From assembly GCA_002077065.1 (NCBI GenBank), contig NAJO01000018.1, forward strand, positions 1-64,000: 64,000 bases of DNA. Direction: 5' to 3'. Under the pieces are notes generated by a model, which was given only the letters and a program-made list of their open reading frames with translations, was not told the origin of the DNA and made no database searches. Positions 1 to 9,966 of the stretch are shown in pieces. Numbering within the stretch: position 1 is the first letter of the stretch; every line of letters starts with the position of its first letter. Origin of the DNA: Cryoendolithus antarcticus (Eukaryota; Ascomycota; Dothideomycetes; Cladosporiales; Cladosporiaceae). The position numbers and the translations under genes are program-made.

Positions 1-155
1 GCGAGAGGAGGTTGAGAGGGAGGATCTGGCTGAGTGGTGTCCCGTAGCGCGGTGTCGGGATCTGAAGCGGTTGGTTGTTGAGGTGGTTGTGTGTCGTCTC
101 CCTCAGTCGTGGTGGTCGGCAATGCGCTCTCGGTGGAAGGGTCGGCAGCGTCCAT
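1..155 (-). CDS. N-terminal fragment of an unidentified protein, cut by the window edge
   Basis: On the minus strand an ATG at 155-153 opens a frame that stays open to base 1. The roughly 51 visible residues begin MDAADPSTES and are rich in Thr, Pro, Gln and Asp (for example TTTTEGDD and QPPQQP), so only a disordered N-terminal tail is visible and no domain can be named. The same region also gives overlapping short frames with no protein character. It is included because the frame is open, starts with ATG and has the look of a fungal low-complexity N-terminus; the gene body would lie to the left of the window. It could also be spurious. Confidence 0.4.
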   Translation of the reverse strand, partial: MDAADPSTESALPTTTTEGDDTQPPQQPTASDPDTALRDTTQPDPPSQPPL

Positions 156-813
156 GTTTGCTCCTTTGTTCGCAATGCGACTTCACTTGTCGGACCTTCA
201 CTTGCGCCTTCCCGCTCTTCACTTGCTCCTGCAGCTTCACTTCCTCCCGCTTCTGTTGAGTGAGTAACAGCCGGTAACGAGTCAAGCTCAACCTCGCGAC
301 ATGTGACGATCGACTTGGGCGAGGTCGTGAAGGCTTGGCAGTAGCAAGATGCTGAGTCAGTTCCGAAGGGGTCGAAAGGCTGGCGATGTGGTTTGAATTC
401 CTTCCACAAGTGCGACAAGACAAGATGCGTCGAGTATCGCATCTTCGCTACTGAGACGTCGGGGCGTACTTGATAGAGATCGCGCTATTTACTCGAGGCT
501 ACTGTAAAGCGTTCGCCGCAGCTACAGCGGAAAGGCAGGTTTATGTGCTGGCACACGGCATACACCACTTGAAGCTGCAGGCACCGTTACACCACGGCAG
601 AGAACCTGCTGCGAGTCTATATGATCGCTATTTTCAACGCTTCTGCCGTCGCAAGTACCTTTCTGCACTCCCACAGCAAGGCCTCTTCGAGAGGTACACG
701 CCCTCTCACCAGACTTGGCGGGTAGCACCAGAACTTCAGGCCGTATTTGCTCTTGCGAAACGAGGACCTGCACCTTGATGGCATGCTGATCCAGGCGTGA
801 GAAGGACATTCAA
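156..813. other. Intergenic, no gene seen
   Basis: Upstream side of the edge gene and downstream side of THR4. Short open frames on both strands have no recognisable protein sequence. No RNA gene or repeat seen. Confidence 0.5.
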
Positions 814-2601
814 TCAATCACTCAAGCCCAGCTCAATCTCCACTTCCTTGATAACAATCTCTCTGACCTCCTCCCACTCTTTTCCACATCCCACAACCCT
901 TCGTTCCAGCTTGTCCAAGCCTCTGAACTCCTCCGGAAGCACGGCATCGAATGCAAAGCCGTCCTCGTCCTTCAGCGCCAGCTCAACAGCGTTACTGAAC
1001 TTGGCCGGGTGTGCAGTAGCTAAGCTGATATGTTGTACCTCCGGCTTGCTCGAGATCGAACGTAGTGAGGCGGCAATGCCAATAGCTGTATGGGGATCGA
1101 GGATGTAGTGGCCAGAGATGTGTGTGCCTGCTGTGGCCTGCCGAGTCTTAACGACTGAGGAGGACTCGGCAAGAGGCGTTTGATACATCTCCTTAATGGC
1201 ATCTATCGTCTGCTTGTCGCTCACGCGCTCGGAGAGGAAGTTCGTCTTCGCTGCCTCGAGGATATCAGCCTTCACGCCAAAACCACCTGAGGATTTGAGC
1301 TCAGCTAGCCAGTTCTTCACTTGCTCGCCAGCTTGCATGCGCCGGTGATTTGTTTCTTCGCTGCTGCTTGTCTGATATGCGAGGAACCACAGTAAGCGCT
1401 CGAAATTTGAGGAGACAAGAATGTCCATTGCTGGCGCAAGGGTCTCTTTCACGCCCGCCTCATGTGCCTTGACACCATCGTCTTCGAACCCGCCCTCGGC
1501 TTCCCGACCGTGTACAGGCTGCTTCTCGTAGTGTCCAGTCTTCCAGAAGCGATGCAGAATGTCATTCTCGTTCGTCGCAATCACAAGCTTGTCCGCAGGC
1601 AACCCCATGCGTGTTGCGAAGTAGCCTGCGAGGATGTCTCCAAAGTTACCCGTGGGTACCACGAAGCGGATTGCAGGATTCGAGTCGCCTGTCTGTCGGA
1701 CGAGCGAGAAGTAGGCATGGAAGTAGTACGTGATCTGCGCCAATATGCGTGCCCAGTTGATGCTGTTCACCGCCGCCAGCTTGTGCGTCTTGTTGATCTC
1801 CGGGTCTGCGAACAGTGCTTTCACGATGTCCTGCGCGTTGTCAGCATCACATCCTCTGACGGCATTCCTCCAGCGTACGGCCTACCTGACAGTCATCAAA
1901 TGTCCCCTCAACAGCCAGATTGTGTACGTTGGCATCCAGCACGGTCGTCATCTGCGCCTCCTGCACCGGACTGACTTTCCCCTTCGGATGCATGATGAAC
2001 ACACTGACGTCCTTCTTGCCTCTCAAGCCATAGATCGCAGCCGACCCAGTGTCTCCACTCGTCGCGCCTATGACTGTGAGGTGCTCCCGCTGCTTTACGC
2101 CTTTCCTGCCTTCATTCCGTCGCACGAGGAAGTACTCGAACAGATTGCCTAAGAACTGCAGCGCGACATCCTTGAACGCGAAGGTGGGACCATGGAAGAG
2201 CTCGAGAAGGTGTAGGTTCTTCTTCTCGTCCAGCGTGACCAGCGGCGTGATGTTCTCGTCGCGGAATGTCGAGTAACTTTTTCGTACAATCTCCTTCAAG
2301 TCACGCGCTGGTATCTCCTCTGGCGAGATGTACAGACTGAAGATCTCGAAGGCGAGATCTTGGAACGAGTAGGAAGACCATTTAGACTTCCAGTCAGAAG
2401 GGAGGGAGGGGATCTCTTCGGGAATGAACAGTCCACCATCTGGGGCCAAGCCCTTGAGAACTACGGTTTCGAAGGAAAGCTGGGGAGCTGGGGTTTCAGC
2501 GTGAGCTTCTGGGGTTATTGAAGAGGTGGGAGAGAGGAACTCACGTCGTAGGAGCCGCCGCGGGTGCTGAGGTAGCGCTGCGAGGGCGAGTGGGAGGACA
2601 T
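814..2601 (-). CDS. THR4: Threonine synthase (PLP enzyme), three exons
   Basis: Converts O-phosphohomoserine to threonine with pyridoxal phosphate, the last step of threonine synthesis in the cytosol. Exons are 2545-2601, 1886-2479 and 814-1830, giving about 555 residues (yeast Thr4 is about 514). The start at 2601 is chosen because it gives the family N-terminus (QRYLSTRGG), which an unspliced frame would lose. Intron 1 (2480-2544) has a GTGAGT donor; intron 2 (1831-1885) starts GTAGGC, has a TGCTGAC branch site, and joins GTFDDCQ to DIVKALF. The PLP lysine lies in FHGPTFAFKDVALQFLG, followed by the phosphate-binding GATSGDTGSAA segment and the long AVNSINWARILAQ block. Family and splice sites agree throughout, so the call is firm. 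Nothing in the promoter was recognised as a Gcn4 site. Confidence 0.93.
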
Positions 2602-3830
2602 GCTTGCGATACACTCAGCAGAGCGCGCTGGTAGATCTGGTCTTCGTAGGTATCTTCGATTGGCATGTGAGTCTTGCCAGCTTCACTCCACAACTTTTCC
2701 CATTGACACATGCCGATCTCGGAAACGTTGATGCCTGACAGGCTGAGAGCACCAGCGCCTCGGCGGGTTTCTACGCAGCTTACCATCAAGCTCACTCCTC
2801 CGACCTTCTCTGACAAAACAGCTCTGCTAGTCTCCCCAGATCCCCCCATATCCTCCAGAAACAATCGCTAATACCTCTCACAGCTTTGCCTTTTGGCTTA
2901 GATCAAGTGTAGGCAAGTGGAACTCTCTCTGCCCGCCGCCATTCCCACACCATACTAACTCATCTCACAGTATCTGTTCTTTTCAGTTTAATCGCTGAAA
3001 CTCGACTACGGTCGATTTACGATTATAATTATTTTTCGCCCCCGCGAGGTGCTCCCTGAGCTTGCTCACAGTATCCTTGCACCGTGTCCTTGGCCTTGCA
3101 CTACCGCCTTGTGACGCAAACTACACTTTCTCATCAGTGCCGCCGAGCTTTAGCGCAGGGGCCTGGAGAAGAAGACGCGGTGGTGATGGTGATGGGAATG
3201 CGAGTGATAAGTGGCGATGGCACGGCGGCAAGGAGTCTCTACTTTCTACGCTTTCGTTAAGCATACCATCAAAGTCATTGGGCGAGACCACTCGCTTTGC
3301 CCTTGGACAACCACTACAAAGAAATCGGAAGTGCACTGGTGGCAATGGATGACGAACGGCCGCTCCGTCTCTCGCTGACGCCGCACCGCACAGCAAGTGT
3401 ACACTGCAGCGCGTGACGACGGGTTCACACATCGACGAGTACGTGCTTCCAGGATTGCTGGCAGCATCTATGACAGCTGAACGACCGCGGCTTCATCACC
3501 ATGATGTCAATGGAGATTAGGCAGAAGCTGCAGCGACCGGAGACAAGAAGCGTTGTAGGTCAGGAACATAGATCATGGCAGACCGAAGGCTACGCTGCGA
3601 GCGGTTGAGGGTACGAGACACAGAACGGCAGGGGATATGGCTGGCCGCGAATGGTGCAGCAATGCATTAGCGGCGCGGAAGACTTGCGGAACAACATCAT
3701 GTGTCAGCAAGTCTTTACATTCGAGTATCTATACAAAAGGCACCGTAGCGCCATGCTTCAGCCCATGCCGTGAACGCCAACAATGCTAGATCTCCAATCC
3801 TCTGCTTCACGCCTCACTCTTCACATTGCC
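2602..3830. other. Intergenic, 1.2 kb, THR4 promoter side and VMA16 3' side
   Basis: No supported gene. It contains an AT-rich patch near 3015-3040 within otherwise GC-balanced sequence and several short frames with no protein character. It probably holds the THR4 promoter and 5' leader and the VMA16 3' end. Confidence 0.5.
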
Positions 3831-4693
3831 TCATTTGAAGTCGTTCGCGCTTCCACTCAACAGTAGCCCGATGATCAGGCCAAACAGCCCCAGTACTGAC
3901 GAGAAAATCTCAATGACCAAGATCTTCACGAATCTGTCCTCACGTCAGCTCCACTGTCCCCAATGCACCCCTTCATCGCTCGTGCTCCCTGATAGACGAT
4001 GTACTCACAGACTAGGATCCGCGGCATCTGCTAGGGCGGCACTACTTCCGTTGATCCCCACGCTCACACCGCAAATCAGATTGCACATTCCCACCAACAC
4101 GCCACTCCAGAACAGCGCGTAGCCAGTGTAGTAATTGCTCCCCGAGTATCCCGCATCTCCCCCTACTTGGCTGAGCTTGGAGCTGAAGACGATGCTCATG
4201 ATGACGCCGTAGATTGCAACGACCTCGCAGAAGATGATGGAGATGAGGTTCTTGGTGCGGATTCGAGGGGCTTTGACGCCACCACCTATGATCGAGGAGC
4301 CGGTTATGAAGATGCCCCTGCATCTCATGGTAAGTGTCCATTCAACCAAGATGCGGTTCTGGGATTGAGGCATACCATGCTGCGCCGACGACGGAGAAGC
4401 CGATGCACATTGCTATGCCGGTGGAGGCCCAGGCGTAGGGGGATATGGATTCGATGAAGGCGCCGACCTGAGAAATCATCCGTCAGCAAAGCTCTTGCTT
4501 CATTTTCCTCGGCCTCAATATATCGCAGTGCCTTGCTTACGTTGAACGCCTCTCCTTCGCCATTGAACAGCATATCTATCCACGTCCATTAGCCCAGCCC
4601 ATCTCGTCCACGCTCTTTGCTTCTCGACGTACACAGTCCCACAATGAGAAGCGCAGTGCCGGCGCCATAGCTGCCGTATGCGAGACCGCCCAT
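3831..4693 (-). CDS. VMA16: V-type H+-ATPase proteolipid subunit c'' , five exons
   Basis: Membrane-embedded proteolipid of the V0 ring that carries protons across the vacuolar/endosomal membrane. Exons: 4633-4693, 4541-4575, 4376-4467, 4009-4317, 3831-3933; total 199 residues (yeast Vma16 is 213). Every junction was checked for frame: donors GTACGT, GTAAGC, GTATGC, GTGAGT, all with AG acceptors. Several hydrophobic helices are visible: the N-terminal [13 protein letters not shown], then [24 protein letters not shown], then the [13 protein letters not shown] helix holding the proton-binding glutamate, then [17 protein letters not shown], and a last helix [19 protein letters not shown]. The WGIFITGSS and [10 protein letters not shown] loops are family hallmarks. 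The first helix is shorter at the N-terminus than in yeast. Divergent from TOA2. Confidence 0.93.
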
Positions 4694-4967
4694 GGTTGCG
4701 TCGGCTGGTCGATCGAGGTATTCAGAGACGCTTTGTCGAGCTCCTAAGCGATGATGTACACGGTCGTGCTTGCTTGTGGCGCCTGTCCGTGGACACGAGT
4801 CAGGTCGCAATTGCACTTGACTCAGCCTTCAAGGTGAGCCACCACATGTCGCTCCGTTGACGAACATGACTTATATTCAATCGTTTTGTGCAACGGCAAG
4901 CAAAGTTCTCGCCTCACTGCTACTACCAAATCACTAGCACGGTTCAAACTACCATCTTGCGCCCGTC
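4694..4967. promoter_or_regulatory. Divergent VMA16/TOA2 promoter
   Basis: 274 bp separate the two ATG codons, so both promoters must share this interval. No TATA box or named site is evident. Confidence 0.5.
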
Positions 4968-5357
4968 ATGGCCGCCGCCAACCAGACCTACTACGAGCTG
5001 TACCGCGCAACATCGTATGTCCCGACTACCTCTTCCCCCATAGAAGCCGTACTAACAAGCCCACACAGCATAGGCAACGCCCTCGCCGACTCCCTCGACA
5101 CCCTCATCTCCCAACGCCGCATCGAGCCCCAACTCGCCATGCGCGTCCTCCAAAACTTCGACCAAGCCATGGCCTCGGTCATAGGCGACAAAGTCAAAGC
5201 CCGCCTGCAGTTCAAAGGCCACCTCGACACGTATAGGTTCTGCGACGAGGTGTGGACCTTTATCATCAAGGATGTGAATTTCAAGTGCGATCAGACGACG
5301 ACTGTGCTGGCTGAGAGGGTCAAGATTGTGGCGTGTCAGAGTAAGGAGAAGGCTTAG
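4968..5357 (+). CDS. TOA2: Transcription initiation factor IIA small (gamma) subunit, two exons
   Basis: Small subunit of TFIIA, which stabilises TBP on the TATA element for RNA polymerase II. Exons 4968-5014 and 5069-5357 give 111 residues (human gamma 109, yeast Toa2 122). The 54-bp intron (GTATGT donor, perfect TACTAAC branch site, CACAG acceptor) is a multiple of three with no stop, so the unspliced frame stays open and would wrongly add 18 residues after YRATS. Spliced, the protein reads [20 protein letters not shown], the family's N-terminal helical part, followed by the beta-barrel part ([20 protein letters not shown] and [12 protein letters not shown]). Very conserved; firm call. Confidence 0.95.
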   Translation: MAAANQTYYELYRATSYVPTTSSPIEAVLTSPHSIGNALADSLDTLISQRRIEPQLAMRVLQNFDQAMASVIGDKVKARLQFKGHLDTYRFCDEVWTFIIKDVNFKCDQTTTVLAERVKIVACQSKEKA

Positions 5358-5896
5358 GAGGCTGCGAATCCGGTGAGGGGAAGGAGGAAGGGGGGACGTA
5401 TAAAGGGTTTGTGGCAGGGGGCGTGGTGAGGGGGAATGAGAGGGGATGGGGGGCGATGGGGACGTGGGCGTCGGGCGGCCGCCCCGGGAAAATTGGGAAC
5501 AGATTTTGGGCTTAGCGACGGCGTTGGGATACAAGAACGGGAGGACAGAATGACTTACGATACCCAGAATGTGCAGCATGCAGGTTAGGATACACGGCAT
5601 CAATGGGGATGTTTTCAAAAAAGAACTCCGATGTGTCTGATACCTTGATTCAACTCACTCATACGCATCACACCAAGATCCGCAGTACCTTGGAGACGTC
5701 GGTTTCCAGTCTGACAGGAAATTTAACCAGAGTCTGTTGACGCGTAGTCTTCAATCTTGGCTGATCGTGTTGCTAGCGCAGACTTGAAGGTGGCTTCCCT
5801 GGAGCAGCGCCGCGGATCGATCACACAGTCGCCGCTACTACCTCGTTCCGACACCTCCCTTATCTGACTTCCTCCACCCAGAGCAGCAACGCGCGC
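5358..5896. other. Intergenic between convergent TOA2 and the NIS1-like gene
   Basis: 540 bp. The first 130 bp are purine/G-rich on the plus strand (5370-5460), which creates a long artefactual frame on the other strand. No gene supported. Confidence 0.5.
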
Positions 5897-6452
5897 TTAG
5901 TCGGTGCCCTCATACTCCGATCCGACGTAGACATCGGAATTGAAGGCTCCGATCTGCAAGCATCTTAGTCAGCTCACTGCATCCCATCAGGCCAGACATG
6001 GATGTGGACTCACAGTAACGTTGGCGTAGAGGTAGGTAGTGACCGGCGTCTTGCTAACCCCATACAAGCTCAGCAACGCCGCGGTGATGGTCACATCCCC
6101 CTCGTAGATCTGCGGCACGCTAACAGAGACGCTGATGTTGCCGACGACATTCGACTTCGCTGTAAAGAGTGTCAGCATACTTGACCATGCAGTTGCGAAT
6201 GAATAGAAAATCAAACTCACCCTCACCCAACTCCACAACATCAAACACACTCCCCAAGTACTTCTCCTTCAAGTAATCGTAGATGCCAAACGTCATCGTA
6301 ACATCCTCGACTTTCTGGATGTAGTCGACGCCCTCGAGGCAGAAGGTGACGGGCTTGTGGACGTGGATGTAGTCTGGGGCGTAGAAGCCGACGATGCGGG
6401 CGGTGGTAAGAGAGGTGCTTGCGAGGGCGGAGAGGAGGGTGGAGAAGCGCAT
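5897..6452 (-). CDS. Small secreted protein resembling the NIS1 effector family, three exons
   Basis: Exons 6221-6452, 6014-6159 and 5897-5953 give 144 residues. The introns have GTGAGT donors at both sites; the first has a GCTGAC branch site and TACAG acceptor. Residues 1-19 form a secretion signal (MRFSTLLSALASTSLTTA). The mature part is a small all-beta-like domain with YIQKVEDVTMTFGIYD, GSVFDVVELG, VVGNISVSVSVP and TAALLSLYGVSKTPV. This order matches what I remember of NIS1, a secreted protein found widely in plant-associated fungi that can affect host receptor-kinase signalling. The family assignment is from memory and rests on the tyrosine/valine-rich core and the SLYG motif. No start other than 6452 gives a signal peptide. 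A role in a host interaction is inference only. Confidence 0.6.
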
Positions 6453-7067
6453 GGTGGGTGGTGTGTTTTGGTGTTGGTGTGTTGGTGAGGGAGGCTGTGT
6501 GAGGTTGGAATGTGGAGTGGTAGAGGTGGTCTGAGAAGAGGGAGATTTTACTGTGCTGCCGCTGAGAGCGTGAAGGACGTGCATTGGCACGTGAGTCGAG
6601 GGTGCGTCATATTGAGAAGGAAGGAAGGCACGTGAAGGGGAGCAGTGAGTATTGTAGTGAAGCCTCGATCAGTCGCTCATGTGCAGCGAGGGAGAAGGAC
6701 TCGAACGTGAATGAGCAACTGCCGGCACCTCCATAGTGCCGAACAATCCCTACCGTGTGAGTCTACGTGAGGTCCATCACTGTTGAGGGTAAGCAGCTGA
6801 GGAAAGTACGACCTGCAATGCTCACCTTGACAGTATTGTGTACTACGAGATCGCAGCTCCGAGCCACCGAGTGCTCTCACTGATCTCGATCGCTGCAACT
6901 GAAGCAAGGCATGCCACATCAGTCATTGCCCTGACAAGAGTCAACGAACTGTGAGATGAATGAGACAGGAAATAAGGCTAGGGATTTGCATTCTCAGCTG
7001 CCAGTAGTAGGTTTACCACCACCAGCGAATGCCTTGCGTCAATGCCTCCTACTTCGTCCCCAAGCAA
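6453..7067. other. Intergenic, 0.6 kb
   Basis: Upstream of the NIS1-like gene and downstream of RAD18. It begins with a CA/GT-rich leader next to the start codon. No gene seen. Confidence 0.5.
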
Positions 7068-8525
7068 TCATCCAATCTCCATAGCTGTCTCTCCACAGTG
7101 TTGCATTTTCAGCTCCGCAGAGATCGCGAACATTGCTGGTTTATTCCCGCTCGGACTCGACTGAGACGAAAGCTGTGGTGCGCATGCAAGCTGATGTTCC
7201 GCCGAGACGTCACTCCGCGTAGTTTGCGCTGCATCGACGTCTTGACTTGGATCGTCTTGTGCTGATGGCGACCTCTCCTCGACTGCCCTTGGTGGCGACT
7301 GTACAAATACTGCGGTGTTGTTGCTCGTCTGCTCCAGCGATCGCTCGCTCTGCGGCTGATGTGGCGGATTCGTTGCATATGCCTGATTGCCATTGATATG
7401 CTCAGCAGGCTGACTGGAGGTCTGCGCCGAATCGACTGCGTTGGTCGAAGCTGGACCATCAATCGCCACCACTGAGGGTCCAGAAGAAGGTTCCGGGGTC
7501 GCAGCTCCACTCGCGGGACTCGCCCGTTTCTTCCTCGCATCGGCAATCAGTCGGCTGAAGTCGTCCTTGTTGCTGTTCGCCCAACCTGCTCCATCAAAGT
7601 CCTTCCTCATCACCGAGCTGCTCAGAGTAGGGGCATGTGCCTTGCCACCTTGCGTCCGCTCCCAAGTTTCAAGATCGCGCATGAGCTCTCTCCTCGATCT
7701 GGGATCGCTCGAATCGCAATTCGCGTTCCACAAGTTGACCCACTCCGTATACCGTCTGATCATGAGTTGCTTCACACCCGTGTTCGATAGTCCGGCGTCC
7801 TTGAGCTTCTTCCGCATAGCCAGATCGTTCAGCATCGAGTAATTCGGCTCCGATATTCGCTCTTGAGCCTTCGGCGCTGTTCGCGGAGCTGACCGAGTTG
7901 GTGGTCGTAGCTTCGCCTTCCGTTCTTCTTGCTGCTCATCCTCACATCTGTCTAAGTGAGGTTCCACAGCGTCGATCTTCATCCGCTTCCCACAACCTAG
8001 CGGACATTCGACAAGCCCGTCGTCAGGCGGCTCCTCAGGCGCAAACGTCTCGTCTTCGTCGCTGTCATCCACTGTGATCGCGTCTGGCTGCGAAGTTTGC
8101 GAGGCTGCTAGTCTTCTACTCTTCCTCCTCGTCGTCCTGCCTTCCTCTGCCGCTTCTGCAATATCGTTTGAGTCCAGCACAGCTCGCTTTCGCTTTCCCC
8201 GTCTTGTCCCAGACGCCAGTCCCCTCTCCTCCCTCGCCACCTTCAAAGCCGCAGGTCGCGCCGTGATGAACGTTGCCACAACTTCCTGAACCGCCCAATT
8301 GTTTCTCAACTTGCTCGCTTGATCCGAAGCTCGACAAGCTGGACATCTGCCGTCCGCTGAAAGTGAGGTCCGTATACATTTCGAACAGAAAGTGTGGTGG
8401 CATGAGGTGATCATGGGCGTGTCGTAGAATTCCTTGCAGATCTGGCAGTGGAGAGCATTCTCAACTTCTGCTACAGCGGACAAAGGGGTGTTCAGCCAGT
8501 CCGTGGAGTCAGGTATGGCGTCCAT
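7068..8525 (-). CDS. RAD18: RAD18 E3 ubiquitin ligase (post-replication repair)
   Basis: Ring-finger ligase that, with Rad6, mono-ubiquitinates PCNA at stalled replication forks and so starts translesion synthesis. Single exon, 485 residues. The RING finger spans residues 27-64 with the C3HC4 ligands visible (C27, C30, C42, H44, C47, C50, C61, C64). A UBZ4-type finger has C174, C178, H190, C194. A SAP-like DNA-binding segment lies at about 230-266 (NYSMLNDLAMRKKLKDAGLS, then the GVKQLMIRRYTEWVNLWNAN helix). Basic nuclear-localisation stretches (RRGKRKR, RRKSRR) lie between RING and UBZ. The C-terminal 150 residues are Ser/Gln/Pro-rich and look disordered. Domain order and length match fungal Rad18. 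Confidence 0.94.
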   Translation of the reverse strand: MDAIPDSTDWLNTPLSAVAEVENALHCQICKEFYDTPMITSCHHTFCSKCIRTSLSADGRCPACRASDQASKLRNNWAVQEVVATFITARPAALKVAREERGLASGTRRGKRKRAVLDSNDIAEAAEEGRTTRRKSRRLAASQTSQPDAITVDDSDEDETFAPEEPPDDGLVECPLGCGKRMKIDAVEPHLDRCEDEQQEERKAKLRPPTRSAPRTAPKAQERISEPNYSMLNDLAMRKKLKDAGLSNTGVKQLMIRRYTEWVNLWNANCDSSDPRSRRELMRDLETWERTQGGKAHAPTLSSSVMRKDFDGAGWANSNKDDFSRLIADARKKRASPASGAATPEPSSGPSVVAIDGPASTNAVDSAQTSSQPAEHINGNQAYATNPPHQPQSERSLEQTSNNTAVFVQSPPRAVEERSPSAQDDPSQDVDAAQTTRSDVSAEHQLACAPQLSSQSSPSGNKPAMFAISAELKMQHCGETAMEIG

Positions 8526-9165
8526 GATGGAGCAGAAAGATGATGTGAGGATACGGGTCGCAGGACGTGAGCTTGTAGCACTTTACGCGTCGGAGTCGCG
8601 ACTTCCCGGCCGGGGGAGTTCACTTCGCGCCTACTCCTTCCTACCACTTGATTCATGGCAATCTGGACCCGACGGCACATCGACATATCTGACGATGTAA
8701 CTGTAATACCATGAGACCATGACCGCTGCTCATCGCTATTCATGGGGCTTTCGTGCATGCTCAACTATGGCAGATGTGGGCGATGGTATCGCAAACCAGC
8801 AATAGGACATGGCGAGACAACCGTCTTTCAACTCAGCTAGGTCACACGAGGCCACGGAAACAAGCTCTATGGGAACAGTGACGGTGCTCGAGCGCGTTGA
8901 GCCGACTGTACAACACCTTGAGACCGATCCCCTTGCTGCTTGCCTTTGTTTGCCAGCTGGGTCGTCATAACCCTTGTAGCACGAATGCTCCTTCCCTGGC
9001 TACTCAGGCTCCCTGCATGATCACGTCAAACACGTAGGTAGGTACATCTTTACTTGACCCTAAGCTTCTGCGTATGTACTCACACAGAACTCCACTCTAT
9101 CGACGACATCACGTTTCATCATCCTCGACCCCGGTCCCAGAATCAGCATCTCGAACAATTCAGTC
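8526..9165. promoter_or_regulatory. Divergent promoter region, RAD18 / secreted DUF protein
   Basis: 640 bp between two divergent start codons. No gene supported. No motif can be assigned by eye. Confidence 0.4.
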
Positions 9166-9841
9166 ATGCATTTCAAAGTCGTCCTCCCCGTGCTAGCCGC
9201 TCTCCCAAGCATCTTCGCCCAGACGACTACTCCTCCAACATACAAGCTCAGAGCCGATCTCAAGCCCGGCCAGCCCGGCCGACCCGACAAGACAGCCTAC
9301 GATGGCCTCTACCTCTCCTCATACCACACGGGTGCCGGCCTGAACGACGCAGTTTTCTACTCGAAAGACCCGGCGGACGGCATCGTGGGCTCCCTGAACG
9401 GCACGGTCCAAGGTTTCAATCTGGGCACGACAGCCAGTCTGCCTACTTCTGAATCGATGTAGGATACCTTGGCTAACGACGTTTAATAGTTCCCATGGTC
9501 CATGCTCATGGCCCTCAATACAGCAACCTACGCAGCCTGGGAGCCCGTCCGCATCGATGCCGGTGAAGGCGGCATCTCTGCGAGAGGCTGGGGCAACGGC
9601 TTCTTCATCAACGACACCGGGTTGCAGTGGAGTAGCTCTACAAGTGAAGAGACCAACAGCTTTGCGGGGTGGATGGTGTGCGATTGGTGGCAAGTTTCTT
9701 GTTGGTCGAGGGAGACGAGACATGCGTGCTGACGATGCGTACAGGCACTCAGAGGTACAGCTGTTCTTTAGGCTGAAGTACTACAATCCCACCACACCGG
9801 CCAGCTGCGCGGACGTGTACCTCTGCCCGGAGTATCAGTAA
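9166..9841 (+). CDS. Small secreted protein, DUF7907-like, with GC-AG introns
   Basis: Proposed exons 9166-9432, 9490-9689, 9745-9841 give 187 residues. An 18-residue signal peptide (MHFKVVLPVLAALPSIFA) is followed by a beta-rich domain with LYLSSYHTGAGLNDAVF, GTVQGFNLGT, FPWSMLMALNTATYAAWEPV and CDWWHSEVQLFFR. This resembles the ascomycete extracellular family I know as DUF7907; its function is unknown. The second intron (9690-9744) begins GCAAGT, the classical GC donor, with a TGCTGAC branch site and ACAG end. The first intron (9433-9489) is less certain: only a GC donor (GCCAGT) keeps frame between NLGTT and FPWSM; a GT at 9459 would leave 31 bp and the wrong frame. Alternatively a base error or frameshift lies there. 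Confidence 0.65.
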
Positions 9842-9966
9842 GAGGAGCATTACGGCGGGGTCCGCTTGGCACTAGTGGACAACATTGCACCGTGAGATGA
9901 GCTCTAGTCAAGTACTGCAGAGATCGGAAGGCGTGGTGCTGTACAGTAGACGTAGAAAGTTATGCT

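Noticed and set aside
5052..5618. 188-codon antisense frame opposite TOA2
   Set aside because: It mirrors the conserved TOA2 coding strand and a G-rich tail; its Pro/Ser repeats come from the base composition.
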